From: Tremella fuciformis
Lineage: Eukaryota > Basidiomycota > Tremellomycetes > Tremellales > Tremellaceae
DNA: 64,000 nucleotides
Direction: 5' to 3'
Assembly: GCA_032768795.1 (NCBI GenBank)
Contig: CP136495.1
Coordinates: 1,490,501-1,554,500, forward strand
A model generated the notes under the pieces. The model ran no database searches. It saw nothing but the letters and a program-made list of their open reading frames with translations, and was not told the origin of the DNA. Made by a program: the position numbers and the translations under genes. Positions within the stretch are counted from its first letter, which is position 1; every line of letters starts with the position of its first letter. Below, piece after piece: positions 1-10,547 of this stretch.

Positions 1-336
1 CCTCAAGTATCTGCGCAACAATTGGAGAGACCGCTGGAGGCATATCCAGTCATTCAGCAAGACACTCGAAGACAACACCACCCGATGGAGCAATGTGGAC
101 AGCACGACATGCAACTACACGCTCCTTGGTCGCGAATGCACGAAGAACTGCAACAACTTTGACCCCACCCACATGAGTACCAAGATGTGGAAGAGACGAC
201 TGATGGACGAGCGTGGGATGTACCGATTTGATCGCCCGGAGAACAACGACGTGAGTCACCGCAATCCGAGGCGGACATCGACTGAATATTCCAGAAGTGG
301 GTCTCTTATCCCAAACTCGAAGCAGACGTTGTCTAG
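1..336 (+). CDS. F1: family member, subfamily III, C-terminal part (cut by window edge)
   Basis: This is the 3' end of a gene that starts outside the window. The open frame runs from base 2 to 250, followed by a 44-nt intron (251-294, GTGAGT...CCAG) and a last exon 295-336 that encodes KWVSYPKLEADVV and a stop. The exon before the intron carries the family signature: a cysteine pair, NNFDPTHMS, then W. The segment before it (LKYLRNNW...) aligns best with F14 (SLRYVYTPSW...), which places it in subfamily III. It faces F2 convergently. Function unknown; membership of the family is clear from the signature plus the WVxY last exon. Confidence 0.8.
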
Positions 337-1410
337 ACGGTCAGTGCGTGGGGCGTTCATGCAGGGGTACAGCTTGAGAGGAGCTCTAGCGAGGACCTCA
401 AGCAATCATCCCATCTCGACGCTCAGTTTGTGACATGCACGGAATGTGTTCATACTCTGCCGACTCACTGCCTCCGACTCGTCCCTTCATCTTTCAGCCA
501 TCTCATATACTGCTGCAATTTCTGTTGCTCGAGCCACGCCTGCCTTCAGAAGTCAGTGCCCAGTCCGGCTGACAGTCATCGCTCCCTTCGTCCTTCGTCG
601 ATACCATAAACGACACAGGGAGACTGGAAGTGTCCAGATTAGGCTCAACCGCCTCACGGTTTTTCTTCCCACGTGAATCCCTAGTACCTGAGGTTCCTTG
701 CCGACACAGACCGAACAGTCTGTCGCGCGAGGACCAGCCATGCTCATACACGACTGTCGCGACTGACATGCAGAGAAATCTAGCCGTTTGCCAGAGCGAG
801 CAGTCGTTGCAGACATGAGGCGCCGGATCCAAGCCTCGTTGCTTTTCCTTGGGAAGAGGAATCGTGCCGCGCACACTGCCACACTGCCACACTGCCACAC
901 TGCCACATTGTCACACTGTCTCACCGCCACACTGCTTGATGGATCACGTGACGGGAGAGTAGGGATCTTAGGGCACAGGACGCTCGAGGATGATCCCTCA
1001 TCCTGACATCTATCGTCCCGTGTAGGTCTGCTGTTGCACAGCGCTCGCCGGCCGGCCCACCCCGCATCTTCTGGGGCTTGTAGATCTTCATAGGGAGCCG
1101 CTGCGCTCGTTCCCGCCCAGTCGGGCCTATGCAGATCTTCTCCGCCACATCCTACACGAGACGGAGATAGGGATGTGCCGGGTTCTTCTGACTGCTCTGC
1201 CAAGCGTCTTTGCTCTGAGGCAGACTCCATGAATGGCGCCTGTATCTGCGCTTGTCATCGGGCTCATAGTCTGACAGTGCCTCCCTGCAGATGCGGAAGG
1301 TTGTTCTCTGGACGAGACGGCACATGCATGACAGGCGACAAAGGGCTGGGAAAGGAGCCAGCTCCGGACAGGACTCAGACCTCAAATGTAGTGACAGGCA
1401 TCGGCAGCTG
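337..1410. other. Intergenic region between F1 and F2, with a short tandem repeat
   Basis: No supported gene. Long open frames on both strands here (for example 553-1230 minus) have no recognisable domain and overlap simple sequence. The only clear structure is the CCACACTG-type tandem repeat at 871-934. Confidence 0.6.
871..934. repeat. CCACACTG octamer tandem repeat
   Basis: About five good copies of an 8-bp unit (GCCACACT/CCACACTG), followed by degenerate copies (CCACATTG, TCACACTG, TCACCG). A very similar array in the same sense lies at 41812-41880, also in a spacer next to a family gene. Confidence 0.85.
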
Positions 1411-1870
1411 CTAAACATATCGGACCCACGACTGCATGATCAGCCATTAAAAATACTGCTCAGCTCGCTCACTGTGATCGGACCCTCTCCATCATAGTTC
1501 TCTACCGTCCATTTCGCTAAAAGTCCCTTCCACATCGCTGGGGTCATATGCTCCGGGCTGAAATCATCGCATGAAGAATGGCATTCACCGTCCTCCTGTC
1601 TCGCGCAAGTGATCATGGGCGTTCCGGCCTGTCTCCCCAAGTCGAGATCCACGGGATGGATTGTCGAGCGCCGAAACACCATTCCGCGAGCGTGATCGGC
1701 TGTGCTCGGCAGTACCTTCACACGGGTATTCGCAGAGTGAACGACCACGACGCCTAATCGTAGAGCGTGCGGAACGCCATTCCACACAGGTGTTCGATCG
1801 CGTACGACCACCAGCACCCCATTACCGTACGAAAATGAAGTGACAGTCGCCGGATGTGTTGGAGAGGTGG
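1411..1870 (-). pseudogene. F2 3' part: family member split by the retrotransposon nest
   Basis: Coding continues from base 1870 down to 1473, with the signature C...C-HSSC-DDFSPEHMTPAMW, then a 41-nt intron (1432-1472) and a 21-nt last exon (1411-1431) encoding SWVRYV and stop. The 5' half of the same gene lies 31.5 kb away at 33418-33822. The break is exactly at the LTR of element A, with GGTGG at 1866-1870 repeated at 33418-33422. With one copy of the duplication removed, the two halves read through in one frame (…ATPAT joined to SPTHPATV…), so F2 was intact before the insertion. Subfamily I. Confidence 0.9.
1866..1870. repeat. Target-site duplication of element A, left copy (GGTGG)
   Basis: GGTGG immediately outside the left LTR; the same five bases lie immediately outside the right LTR at 33418-33422. 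Confidence 0.95.
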
Positions 1871-2183
1871 TGTCAAGACCGGACGTAGGATAGTCCGCGT
1901 CGAGCTGGGAAGTCGAGGTTGCCTTGCAGGGAGTATGCAATCGAGTAGGGTTACTAGAAGTAGACTGAGAGTACAAGAGATACATTCGACTAGAGATCTT
2001 CTCTACTCGAATGTCTACTATATGTATTCGAAAACCGTTCAACTATACTAGACAGTCCGAGTGCCGCATTTAGCAGTTCGGCTACTTCACCCGGATGAGG
2101 CAAGTGGGCGGTTGGCTGAGTCAGGCCGTGTGGCACTTGGCCTTGTCTCATTCCGCCACAGTCTCGGTGCCACAGTCCTGACA
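1871..2183 (-). repeat. Element A 3' LTR
   Basis: 313 bp, TGTCA...TGACA ends. By eye it matches 33105-33417 except one T/C difference (GCCTTGCAGG against GCCTCGCAGG). Confidence 0.95.
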
Positions 2184-2201
2184 GTCGCCCCCCTCTTCTT
2201 T
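2184..2201 (-). other. Element A polypurine tract
   Basis: On the minus strand this is a purine-rich stretch, AAAGAAGAGGGGGGCGAC, directly abutting the 3' LTR. This is where plus-strand DNA synthesis is normally primed in LTR elements. Confidence 0.75.
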
Positions 2202-2402
2202 GATGTCGACCCGACATCCTCGGTTGTTGACATCCTTTATTCGACGTTGCGTCCTTTGGCACTGTGTGTTCGGTTCGTTGAGGTAGATGCCACGCCCGTA
2301 AGCCCGAGAGACGCCGTTGTTTACCCCTTCATGCAAGTTGTTGTTCTGGTTGTTGTGTCCGGACTTCGTCTTTCTTGAGTCGTCTTTCGTACTGTTCTCA
2401 TC

Positions 2403-4082
2403 ATGGTCGACGACGAGCTGGCCGGATTCAATGTTGAGCAGGGCATACAAGATGCCTACGATGAGGCGTACCTCGGTACGGCCTCGGCGGACGACTATCG
2501 AATTCAACTCCAGGCCGCTCGAGAGAACCTCGAGGCGCAGCCCGAAAATGCCATTTTCAAGTTTGAGGTCGACAAGCTGGTTGCTGCGGGGAAGGCGGCT
2601 TTACGTCGAGAAAGGGATAAATCCGTGAGTCGAATGCCAGTAGACGAACTTCGAGTTAAGCTGTTAGGGTTCCTCTCCCGTAAAGTCGACTCCTGCTCGT
2701 GCTGAGTCGGTATTCCCGCCTATTCAATCGCCTTTCAAGGCTCCCCTTGCTCCCATCGGTCGTCTCTCACCCAAGAAACACATCTTGGATCCCTCTCCTA
2801 TCTCTCGTCAACCACCCTTCGGCTCGAGCAGCATTCCCGAGACACCGGCTAGTCAAAAGGGTCATGCTCATCGCCCTTTGGGCTTCCCTAAGGCCGCATC
2901 TCCGCCTGCCAAAGTCGTGTCTTCGGCTACTGAGGTCGGTCTGAGCGACTTGTTCGGCTCGGCCCCCGACTCGAGCCCGGGTCAGCCGATCCCTACTCCT
3001 TCGCCGACCAAGGCAGGTCGAACTCCTAGTGGGGTGTTCCCGAGGGTTGAAGGCGAAGAGTTGGTGGTCAAGCGTCTGAATCGCGTGTATCGGTACCCGC
3101 TGAAAGAACCGGAGGTCGTTGGACACGACGACTCGAGGATCGAGTCCTTCTACTCGTGGATCGAGTCGTACATTTCGACTCGTACTGGCGACACCGCGGA
3201 TACCGGGTCGAACATCCTCGAAGCGCTCGACTCCGGCTCGTGGGGCGTCCTGATGGGGGCGGAGCGTTGTGCAGCCTGTGTGTCCCATAATCGCCCTCCC
3301 ATGTCGGGCTACTCGGGTCTACTCTGCGTCTGCCCGGTTGTGGAGGTCGATGGTAGGCGGTATGTGGCGCAGAAGTATGTTTTCGACTTACCGTACTCGA
3401 TTTTCGCTGACGTATAGGTGTCTTGGGTGTATGCTCAAGTCGAAACACTGCACCCTTTCGCCCAACACCGCTCTTGGGCCCCGAGCTCAACTCGTCCTCC
3501 CTGCCGACGAGGTCGTTCGTCGTAAGGGTGTTATCGCAGGGATTCACCGCCAGGCGGCAGCTCTACTTGCAGACGCGAAACCCGGTCTGGCCCGTAATGC
3601 TATCTTGGAGATCTATAGAATCAATTACTCCGAATATCAGGTAAGTGTAGTCGGATTTCGTCTTGGTCTTGTCGAGATCTGACTTGCAGCATTTGAACCG
3701 GACTGCATTCCGCGGCGAGTCTCAAGTCGCTCTGCTAGACTCGGGTGATCCTCCGTTGGTGTCTACACTCGACTGGAGCTCTTTGGACGACGCGATGGCC
3801 GAAGGCGCTGAGGAGGGGGTTGCGGGTCCCTCGGTGGTCGGTGGGGGTGGTTTGAAGCGGCTATTGGAGGACTCGCCCGCGCCCTCCATTCACTCGTCTC
3901 CCGACCGGCACCACTCGGTTACTCGACTTCTGTCTGCCCGAGCTGAGTCCCTCGAGTCGGAATCCGACATCCCGCACCGCACGACCCGACTGCAGACCAA
4001 GGAGAAGACTGCCAGTGAGGCGAAGGCGCCACAGCGCGCCGCGCTTGGCGCCCTCAAGACGAAGCGCGGCCGCCGCAAGTGA
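2403..4082 (+). CDS. Element A antisense accessory gene, cysteine-rich protein (4 exons, 509 aa)
   Basis: Encoded on the strand opposite to gag-pol, between the 3' LTR and the end of pol. Exons 2403-2624, 2668-3359, 3418-3640 and 3690-4082 join in frame through introns of 43, 58 and 49 nt with GTGAGT, GTATGT and GTAAGT donors. The start is the ATG at 2403. Residues from about 275 hold a cysteine cluster (CAAC ... CVC ... CLGC-x6-C); the rest is rich in S, P and charged residues, ending in a basic KTKRGRRK tail. It ends 32 bp from the pol stop, convergently. The comparable genes in elements B and C have a similar cysteine arrangement, although A aligns with them only around the cysteines. A zinc-binding or DNA-binding role is an inference; no function is established. 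Confidence 0.75.
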
Positions 4083-4114
4083 TTGTAGTCCAGGTTGTAT
4101 TTTATGCAGAGACC

Positions 4115-4994
4115 TCATGCCGACTCCGTTCTCCAGCGCGGGGCGCGCCTTATGCGTTTCGCATCGGATACTAGGGATTCGACTTGGCTGTCCTCGATGC
4201 CCTTCATCCACGACTCGAACCGCGGGTCCCCCTTTAGAGAGTCTGTTGGTTGCCAGGTCGGTTGTTGGTACCCCTTCCATTTCACAAGGACCTGGTCCTC
4301 GAGTTGTCTTGCCTTACCCCGGGATCGTCGAGCTCGTTTCAGTACCCCTTCGACTTCGTAAAGCTCCTCCTCGCTAGTGTGTGGGGCTGGTGGCGGAGCG
4401 ACCAGCGCGGGTTGCGCTTCGACTCGAGCCCCACGAACGTGCGACAAGAGCTCTACGTTGAAGACTGGGTGAACTCGATTGGCGACCAATTCCGGAGGCA
4501 GGTCCAGTTTATATGCGTTCTCGTTTATCCTTTCTAGTATGGAGTACGGTCCTACGTGACGGTGGTCGAATTTCCTAGTCGGACGGAGCGTGCGCAAGTT
4601 CTTGCCATTTAGCCAGACTTTGTCCCCTACTTGGAAGTCCGGTGTACGTCGACGCTTATCATATTGCTTCTTCCACCCTTCTTGGGCTCTGAGCAAGTTC
4701 CCTCGTATTCGATGGTGCAGCTGTTCTAGCTGCTGAACCCGGTCGGCGGCTGCTGGAACTTGCAGGTCGGACAGGTCTCCTGGCGGATCGACTAGGGTCG
4801 TACGATATGCTCTCCCGGTGTAGGCCTCCAGGGGACTCATACCCAGCGAGGCGTGGTGCGTGCTATTGTAGCAGAACTCCGCGTGCGGCAGTAGGGGCAC
4901 CCAATTGTCTTGTTCGAGGTTCACATAGTTGCGTAGGTACTGTTCCAGCCACTGGTTCGTTCTCTCGGTTTGTCCGTCTGTTTGTGGGTGGTAT
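4115..4994 (-). pseudogene. Element A pol, 3' part: integrase C-terminus and chromodomain
   Basis: Open frame from the B insertion point down to the stop at 4115. It begins with HPQTDGQTERTN, which holds the last catalytic acidic residue (E) of the integrase D,D-E triad. It continues through the GPY/F-like integrase C-terminal region (VGDKVWLNGKNL, KFDHRHVGPYSI) and ends in a chromodomain (YEVEGVLKRARR ... LVKWKGYQQPTWQP, roughly 4225-4365). The first D and second D of the triad are on the other side of element B, at about 29.4 and 29.2 kb, so this integrase cannot be made as one protein from this copy. Confidence 0.92.
4990..4994. repeat. Target-site duplication of element B, left copy (GGTAT)
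   Basis: GGTAT directly before the left LTR; repeated directly after the right LTR at 29118-29122. Confidence 0.95.
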
Positions 4995-5398
4995 TGTCAC
5001 GTCGGCCACGCCTCCATGATCACCAAAGCACGCCTACGAGCCTCGTTCCAGCCCAGCACGCCTGTCAAACACGTGAGCCTATCGTCGATCCTCGAGTAGC
5101 CTCGACGACGCTCGAGTAGCCTCGACGACTTTAGAGCTCGAGCCTCGTCGATGGTGTTTCAAGGAGAAAGCCCAAGGCGGTGCAGAGGAGGGCACGGGTG
5201 ATATATATACAAGTCCTCACCCGTAGACCGTCCTTAGCACCGTGGTATTGAGTCCCATGGATAGAAGGTAACGGCGCAGCCGTGTTGTCGACGCACGAGA
5301 GGCTGTAGGACACACCTTCTCGTGGAGGACAGAGACAGATCAACAGATAGCACGTGTGAGAGGGCCTATCAGTCGACGACCGGCCTGGCCCCGTGACA
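4995..5398 (+). repeat. Element B LTR, left
   Basis: 404 bp, TGTCAC...GTGACA. Contains a TATA-like run at 5201-5209 and, 35 bp on, the segment 5236-5248 that is the exact reverse complement of the primer-binding site. Also has two tandem copies of a 20-bp unit (CTCGAGTAGCCTCGACGACN) near 5093-5131. It appears identical to the middle LTR at 12480-12883. Confidence 0.95.
5201..5248 (+). promoter_or_regulatory. Element B promoter: TATA-like box and predicted RNA start
   Basis: ATATATATAC at 5201-5210, with AGCACCGTGGTAT starting 35 bp downstream at 5236. That 13-mer is complementary to the primer-binding site, and in self-priming elements this segment is the first bases of the RNA; the spacing from the TATA box fits that. 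Confidence 0.7.
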
Positions 5399-5400
5399 GT

Positions 5401-5413
5401 ATACCACGGTGCT
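5401..5413 (+). other. Element B primer-binding site (self-priming type)
   Basis: ATACCACGGTGCT, two bases after the LTR, is the exact reverse complement of LTR bases 5236-5248. This is the arrangement known from Tf1, where the 5' end of the RNA folds back to prime reverse transcription instead of a tRNA. Confidence 0.85.
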
Positions 5414-5436
5414 TCTACCTCTCACACGACTAGTTC

Positions 5437-6579
5437 ATGGCACCATCGACTCGACGAACCACGTCGACAGATCCTGAGCATCAGCACATTGCTCTACCCA
5501 CAAACCTACGACTACCGGTGGACACTCGACTGAGAGCCGCCGCGACCAACATGGCCCAACCATTGGGTGATCAGCCGTCTGTGCAGCAGTTGCTCGCGCA
5601 GATCGTGCAGCTTCAGGCGGCCCTCGTCGAGCAGCAGGCGCAGCAACGACAGGGCTCGCCAGGCGTTGGGAACCCGTCCGAGCCGAAGGCGAACCCGCCT
5701 GACACGTTTAACGGCAAGGACCCAGCCGCTTTGGAGCGGTTCATCATGCAGTGCGAGACGGTCTTCAAGCTGCAGCCGTCGAAGTTCTCTGGCGACACGC
5801 ACAAGGTCATGTATGTGATCTCGTTCCTCAGGGGATTCGTGCTCGACGCGATTCAGCCCTTGGCGACAGGGCGAGACAGCGATTTGAACGAGAACGGAGA
5901 GCATGTCGAGGCTGGCGACTACCTCGACGAGAAAATTCGGACTTACGCTGGGCTTCGTCGCTACCTGCGCGAGAACTTTGGGGATCCCGACGCGAAGGGG
6001 ACTGCTCGACGCAAGTACTTCTCGCTGCGGCAGACGGGATCGGCAGCCGAATACTTCGCCAAGATTCGGGAGTACACGTCAGTCCTCTCATGGGAGCTCG
6101 ACGAGCAAGCAACGGCTCGTGCCAAGGAAGGGCTCTCCGACGTGCTTCAGGACGAGGTGGCCAGGCACCCCAAAGAGTTCGAGACCTTTGCCGAGCTGCA
6201 GGCGTTTGTGGTCCGCCTCGACAACAGTCTGCGAGCAAGGGAGGCAGAGAAGAACAAGGCGGAGAACAGGCGAGAGAAGAAGAAGACTGTCCCGGGCGGC
6301 AACAACGGCGGATCTACAGCGGTTACGTCAGAGGTTGGAGCGGCGGCGACGAACCCCAGACCCTCACCTGGCCCGACAACCTCGTCGAGTCTCAACTCCG
6401 CTGCAGCCCCTCGACGAGTCTACCCTCCTCGCCCTAGGCTCACTCCGGACGAGCACGAGAGGCGAGGCAGCCAGGGCCTTTGCTTCAAGTGCGGAAACGC
6501 TGGGCATCTTGCGCGCGACTGCCCAGGCTCGTTCAACCCCGGCCAACGCGTGAAGCAGGAGCCGCAGGGGGAAGCCTGA
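5437..6579 (+). CDS. gag: Element B copy 1 Gag
   Basis: 380 aa, the structural protein of the virus-like particle. Starts at the ATG at 5437, 39 bp after the LTR. A capsid-like region (PDTFNGKDPAALERFI ... LRGFVLDAIQPL ... YFSLRQTGSAAEYFAKIREY) is typical of Ty3/Gypsy Gag. A CCHC zinc knuckle, CFKCGNAGHLARDC, lies at about residues 349-362. Pol overlaps the last 100 nt in the -1 frame. The only amino-acid difference from copy 2 noticed is P for L near residue 286. Confidence 0.95.
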   Translation: MAPSTRRTTSTDPEHQHIALPTNLRLPVDTRLRAAATNMAQPLGDQPSVQQLLAQIVQLQAALVEQQAQQRQGSPGVGNPSEPKANPPDTFNGKDPAALERFIMQCETVFKLQPSKFSGDTHKVMYVISFLRGFVLDAIQPLATGRDSDLNENGEHVEAGDYLDEKIRTYAGLRRYLRENFGDPDAKGTARRKYFSLRQTGSAAEYFAKIREYTSVLSWELDEQATARAKEGLSDVLQDEVARHPKEFETFAELQAFVVRLDNSLRAREAEKNKAENRREKKKTVPGGNNGGSTAVTSEVGAAATNPRPSPGPTTSSSLNSAAAPRRVYPPRPRLTPDEHERRGSQGLCFKCGNAGHLARDCPGSFNPGQRVKQEPQGEA

Positions 6580-9500
6580 GGGGTCCCGAGCTACAAGGAG
6601 AAACTCGAGGCCCCGCTCCATACACACTCTCCGCCCTCACGCCTCCTGAACAACCGACTTCACCTCTCAAATCCTCTAATCCGACGCCCACTCACCCACC
6701 GACGGGGTCCGCTTCCCTCGTCGAGGAAGATCAACATGAAGAAGAAGCAGAGGACCTGGAGTCCGAGAAGGAGTCTGTACAGAGTGCTAGTGATGCCGAG
6801 GAATGCATGAGCGGTGAGGCTTGCAGGCTGGGAAGGCATCAAGCTGTCGTAGCAGGAAAAGTGGACGGGACGGCCGCTTGCATACTGTTAGATACAGGCG
6901 CAGGCGGGACCTTCATTGATCAGGACTACGCCGAAGGCCAGGGCTTGACCCAACAGAAGTTGGAGCGACCCAGGAATGTCCTCCTGTTCGACGGCGAACC
7001 GTCATCCGCGGGCGAAATCACCCACGAAGTGGTGGCCCCGGTGGAGACGCTTGGGGAAACAAGTGAAGAACGGCTAGCGGTTACGCGGCTCGCAGGTGCA
7101 GACGTCGTGCTAGGGTACGACTGGATGCAAGAGAAGAGAGTAGTCATGGACATGGGAGCTATGGAAGTCACCCGTGGAGAAGAAAAGGTGGCCTCGTCGA
7201 CGGTCGTCGAGGCTGCTTCAAGTGATCTGGCCATTTTGGCTACCAGAGCAAGAAGAGAGAGAGGAAAACACGCGGGGCAGTCCCGTAGGAGCTCCCCGAA
7301 CCATATCCCCTTGCGGATCAATCGGTGGGAGCAGAACAGGCTCGCCGCAGAGCGGCTGCGAGGGACTGTCACCGACGAGCTCGAGGAAGTGGTGGGGCGT
7401 TTGGACGGGCATCTTGGGTTTGACGAGTACACTCTGTCAGAGGAGGAGTCCCAGGCGGTGCGAAGGATCGTTCCGGAGTACTACCATGAGTTCCTCGATG
7501 TGTTCCACCCTCGTCGACCCGCCGACACGCTTCCGCCGAGTAGAGAATACGACCTGCGGATCAGACTGAAGGAGGGCGCAGAACTACGGGTCGCACCGCT
7601 TTACCAACTGTCGCCGGATCAAATGAGAGCACTCAGGGAGCTCCTCGCCAAAGAGCAAGCAGCGGGCAAGATCAGGCCATCGAACGCGGCGTATGGGTCG
7701 CCGAGCTTTTTCGTCCCTAAGAAGGTTGCCGGCGAATGGCGAATGGTGGTCGATTACCGGAAGCTCAACGAGGCAACAGTGTCGGACGCGTACCCCTTGC
7801 CGTTGATTTCCCAAGTCACGGCTGATCTGGCGGAGTCAGAGTGGTACACCAAGTTCGACCTACCGGGAGCCTACCAGCTTCTTCGCATGGCGCCAGGACA
7901 CGAAGCCTATACCGCCTTTAGGACGCCTCTGGGGATGTTCGAGTCCCTGGTAGTGCGAGATGGCTTGAAGAACGCGCCAGCAGTCTTCCAGCACTTCCTC
8001 AACGAGGTGCTCAGAGAGTTTGTTGGGCGGGGAGTGGTGATCTACATCGACAACATTTTGGTCCACGCCAAGAGCCTCGACGAGCTTCGTTCCCTCACAA
8101 AGGCGGTACTCGAGGCGTTGCGGAAGGCGGGACTGTATGTGAAAGCGTCGAAATCCGAGTTCGAGAAGAGGAAGGTCGACTTTCTGGGCTTTGTCATCTC
8201 CCGAGAAGGCGTGGAAGCGAATCCGGAGTACGTGAAAGGCGTCGTCGACTTCCCAGCACCAAGCAACCTCCTCGAAGTACGCCGGTTCTTGGGTCTGGCA
8301 AACTATTACCGCCGCTTCGTACCCAACTTTGCCAAGGTAGCGCTCCCCCTAGTGTTGCTGACAAAGAAGGGAGTCCCGTTTGGTTGGGGAGACGCGCAGG
8401 CAAGAGCCTTCGAAGAGATCAAGAGGCGAATGAGCGAGCCCCCTGTATTAGCCCATTTCGACCCTGCATTCGAGACCATCGTGCAGACCGACGCTTCGCT
8501 CTACGGGTGGGGATTTGTGATATCACAGATTAACCCCTCGACGAGCCTCGAGCACCCGGTGGCCATAGAGTCTGGGTCGTTTTCGGGGGCAGAGTTGAAC
8601 TGGACGACTACAGAGAAGGAGTTCCTGGCGATAGTGATGGCGTTCAAGCGGAAGCGACATCTCCTTCTGCAAGTAAGCTGCACGGTCCTCACGGATCACC
8701 ACAACCTCAGCTATTGGATGGAGCCGAGGAAACTGAGTGGGCGGGTTGCGCGATGGGTCGACGCCCTGGCAGGATTCTCCTTCCGAATCGTGTATCGTCC
8801 CGGGCTCAAAGCGGCTTACCCAGACGCTCTGTCGAGGAGGCCCGACTACAAGCCTGATGGATTGGACCTGGAGGAGCAACGAGTGCAGGCCTTACCTGGG
8901 TTTGACCAAGAAAGCAAGGTCGAGACGTCGCTGGGGTACATGCTTCGGGCACTCATCGAGGAGCCTCGACGAGGCTCGTCGAGTCCAGATCCAGAGGCAA
9001 GAGAGGATCCGCAGACGGGTACTCGGAGCACCTGGGAGGAGGATGAGGAGTTCGAGCACGCTGGAGAAGAGTTGGAGAGGATCAAGAAGGAGGAGAACGG
9101 AGTGGTGATTGATGCGGCGGGATTCCCCAAGCTGTTTGGGTTGGTTCAAAGGATGGGCCTCGACGAGCCCACACGAGCCAAGGTAGAGCCTGGCGGGGCC
9201 CTGCGACTCAATGGGCGGCTATACCTCACTGGCAAGGGCGATGGGCGGCTCCGAGCCATAAGGGATCGACATGAGGGGATCCTAGCGGGACATCCGGGAA
9301 TCACCAAGATGTTGGAGTTGCTCAGAAGGGACGTCTGTTGGCTGGGGCTGCGGCGCGATGTTGAGGCCTACGTACAGGGTTGTGCCATCTGCCAGAGGAC
9401 AAAGACAAGCAGGCAGCGCCCTCATGGTCTCCTCCAGAGTCTCGAAGTCCCGGAAGGCCCGTGGCAAGCTATTTCCATGGACTTCATCGAGGAGCTCCCC

Positions 9501-10547
9501 GGCAGCCAGGGCTTCAACTCCATCCTCGTCGTGGTAGACCGCCTGACGAAGTGGGCTATCTTCGTGCCGACAACGACTCGCCTCACAACGGCGGGACTCG
9601 TCGACCTCATCATCGACAATGTCGTGGCGCAGCATGGGTTGCCAAGATCCATCGTATCTGATCGAGGGAGCAAGTTCACTAGTCGACTATGGGGAGCACT
9701 GTGTGGGGCCCTGGGGATCAAGATCAGCCTGTCGACAGCCTTCCATCCCCAAACCGACGGGCAGACGGAGCGAGTCAATCAGGTCCTCGAGCAGTACCTA
9801 CGGGTATTCTGCGATCACAGACAAGACAATTGGTCGAGTCTGCTGCAGAGAGCAGCCTTCGCCTATAACAATACCCAGCACTCGGCGATCAAGATGAGCC
9901 CGTTCGAGGCGAACTTTGGGTACTCGCCGCGATGGACTGATGACTTGAGAGAGAGCGCCGAGCGAGCGGAGATACCGTCGGTCAAGGAAAAGCTTGGGTC
10001 CCTCGACGGGGTGCACCGATCTTGCCAACAAGCCATACAGCAAGCCAATGAGCGGTACGCCAAGTATTACGATGCAAGGAGAAGGGATGCGCCAGTGTTG
10101 AAGGTGGATGATATGGTCATGCTGTCGATGGAGAACATCAAGACTCGTCGACCCTCGAAGAAGCTCGACATCAAATGGGGGGGACCATACAAAATCCTCG
10201 CTAAGACGGGTCCATCAACGTACAAGCTGGAGCTGCCGGCGACGATGAGGGTGAGCCCGGTCTTCAACGTCCTCCGTCTTAAGCCATACCACCCGCCGAG
10301 GATCCCTGGACAGACCTACGACCCTCCGCCACCAGTGGAGGTCGACGACGAGGGCCCTAGCTATGAGGTGAAGAACGTCGTCGACTCGAGGAAAAGGGGC
10401 AGAAAGGTGGAGTACCTCGTCGAGTGGGTGGGGTACGAAGGAACAGATGAGGAGACGACCTGGGAACCAGTGGAGAACATTACTGGTGCTCTCGAAAGCG
10501 TCGAGAGCTTCCACAAAAGGAACCCAGGGAAACCAAGAGGAATATAA
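6480..10547 (+). CDS. pol: Element B copy 1 Pol (protease, RT, RNase H, integrase, chromodomain) with YIDN active site
   Basis: Open frame of 1355 codons in the -1 frame relative to Gag, so Pol is probably made by frameshifting near the Gag end (the run AGGGGGAA at 6566-6573 is a weak candidate). Order: aspartic protease LLDTGAGG (about residue 135), reverse transcriptase with YIDN at 523-526 where YIDD is expected, RNase H (TDASLYGWG, about 669), HHCC zinc region (HEGILAGH...CAIC, about 930-975), integrase D, D and E in MDF, SDRGS and TDGQTERVN (about 1000-1100), and a chromodomain at the end (YEVKNVVDSR...YLVEWVGYEG). The Asp-to-Asn change at nt 8052-8054 removes a catalytic metal ligand, so the enzyme is predicted inactive. 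Confidence 0.95.
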   Translation: MLQVRKRWASCARLPRLVQPRPTREAGAAGGSLRGPELQGETRGPAPYTLSALTPPEQPTSPLKSSNPTPTHPPTGSASLVEEDQHEEEAEDLESEKESVQSASDAEECMSGEACRLGRHQAVVAGKVDGTAACILLDTGAGGTFIDQDYAEGQGLTQQKLERPRNVLLFDGEPSSAGEITHEVVAPVETLGETSEERLAVTRLAGADVVLGYDWMQEKRVVMDMGAMEVTRGEEKVASSTVVEAASSDLAILATRARRERGKHAGQSRRSSPNHIPLRINRWEQNRLAAERLRGTVTDELEEVVGRLDGHLGFDEYTLSEEESQAVRRIVPEYYHEFLDVFHPRRPADTLPPSREYDLRIRLKEGAELRVAPLYQLSPDQMRALRELLAKEQAAGKIRPSNAAYGSPSFFVPKKVAGEWRMVVDYRKLNEATVSDAYPLPLISQVTADLAESEWYTKFDLPGAYQLLRMAPGHEAYTAFRTPLGMFESLVVRDGLKNAPAVFQHFLNEVLREFVGRGVVIYIDNILVHAKSLDELRSLTKAVLEALRKAGLYVKASKSEFEKRKVDFLGFVISREGVEANPEYVKGVVDFPAPSNLLEVRRFLGLANYYRRFVPNFAKVALPLVLLTKKGVPFGWGDAQARAFEEIKRRMSEPPVLAHFDPAFETIVQTDASLYGWGFVISQINPSTSLEHPVAIESGSFSGAELNWTTTEKEFLAIVMAFKRKRHLLLQVSCTVLTDHHNLSYWMEPRKLSGRVARWVDALAGFSFRIVYRPGLKAAYPDALSRRPDYKPDGLDLEEQRVQALPGFDQESKVETSLGYMLRALIEEPRRGSSSPDPEAREDPQTGTRSTWEEDEEFEHAGEELERIKKEENGVVIDAAGFPKLFGLVQRMGLDEPTRAKVEPGGALRLNGRLYLTGKGDGRLRAIRDRHEGILAGHPGITKMLELLRRDVCWLGLRRDVEAYVQGCAICQRTKTSRQRPHGLLQSLEVPEGPWQAISMDFIEELPGSQGFNSILVVVDRLTKWAIFVPTTTRLTTAGLVDLIIDNVVAQHGLPRSIVSDRGSKFTSRLWGALCGALGIKISLSTAFHPQTDGQTERVNQVLEQYLRVFCDHRQDNWSSLLQRAAFAYNNTQHSAIKMSPFEANFGYSPRWTDDLRESAERAEIPSVKEKLGSLDGVHRSCQQAIQQANERYAKYYDARRRDAPVLKVDDMVMLSMENIKTRRPSKKLDIKWGGPYKILAKTGPSTYKLELPATMRVSPVFNVLRLKPYHPPRIPGQTYDPPPPVEVDDEGPSYEVKNVVDSRKRGRKVEYLVEWVGYEGTDEETTWEPVENITGALESVESFHKRNPGKPRGI

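Noticed and set aside
553..1230. Long open frame on the minus strand (225 codons)
   Set aside because: Covers the CCACACTG repeat, has no domain or family motif and no splice logic; probably chance in GC-rich DNA.
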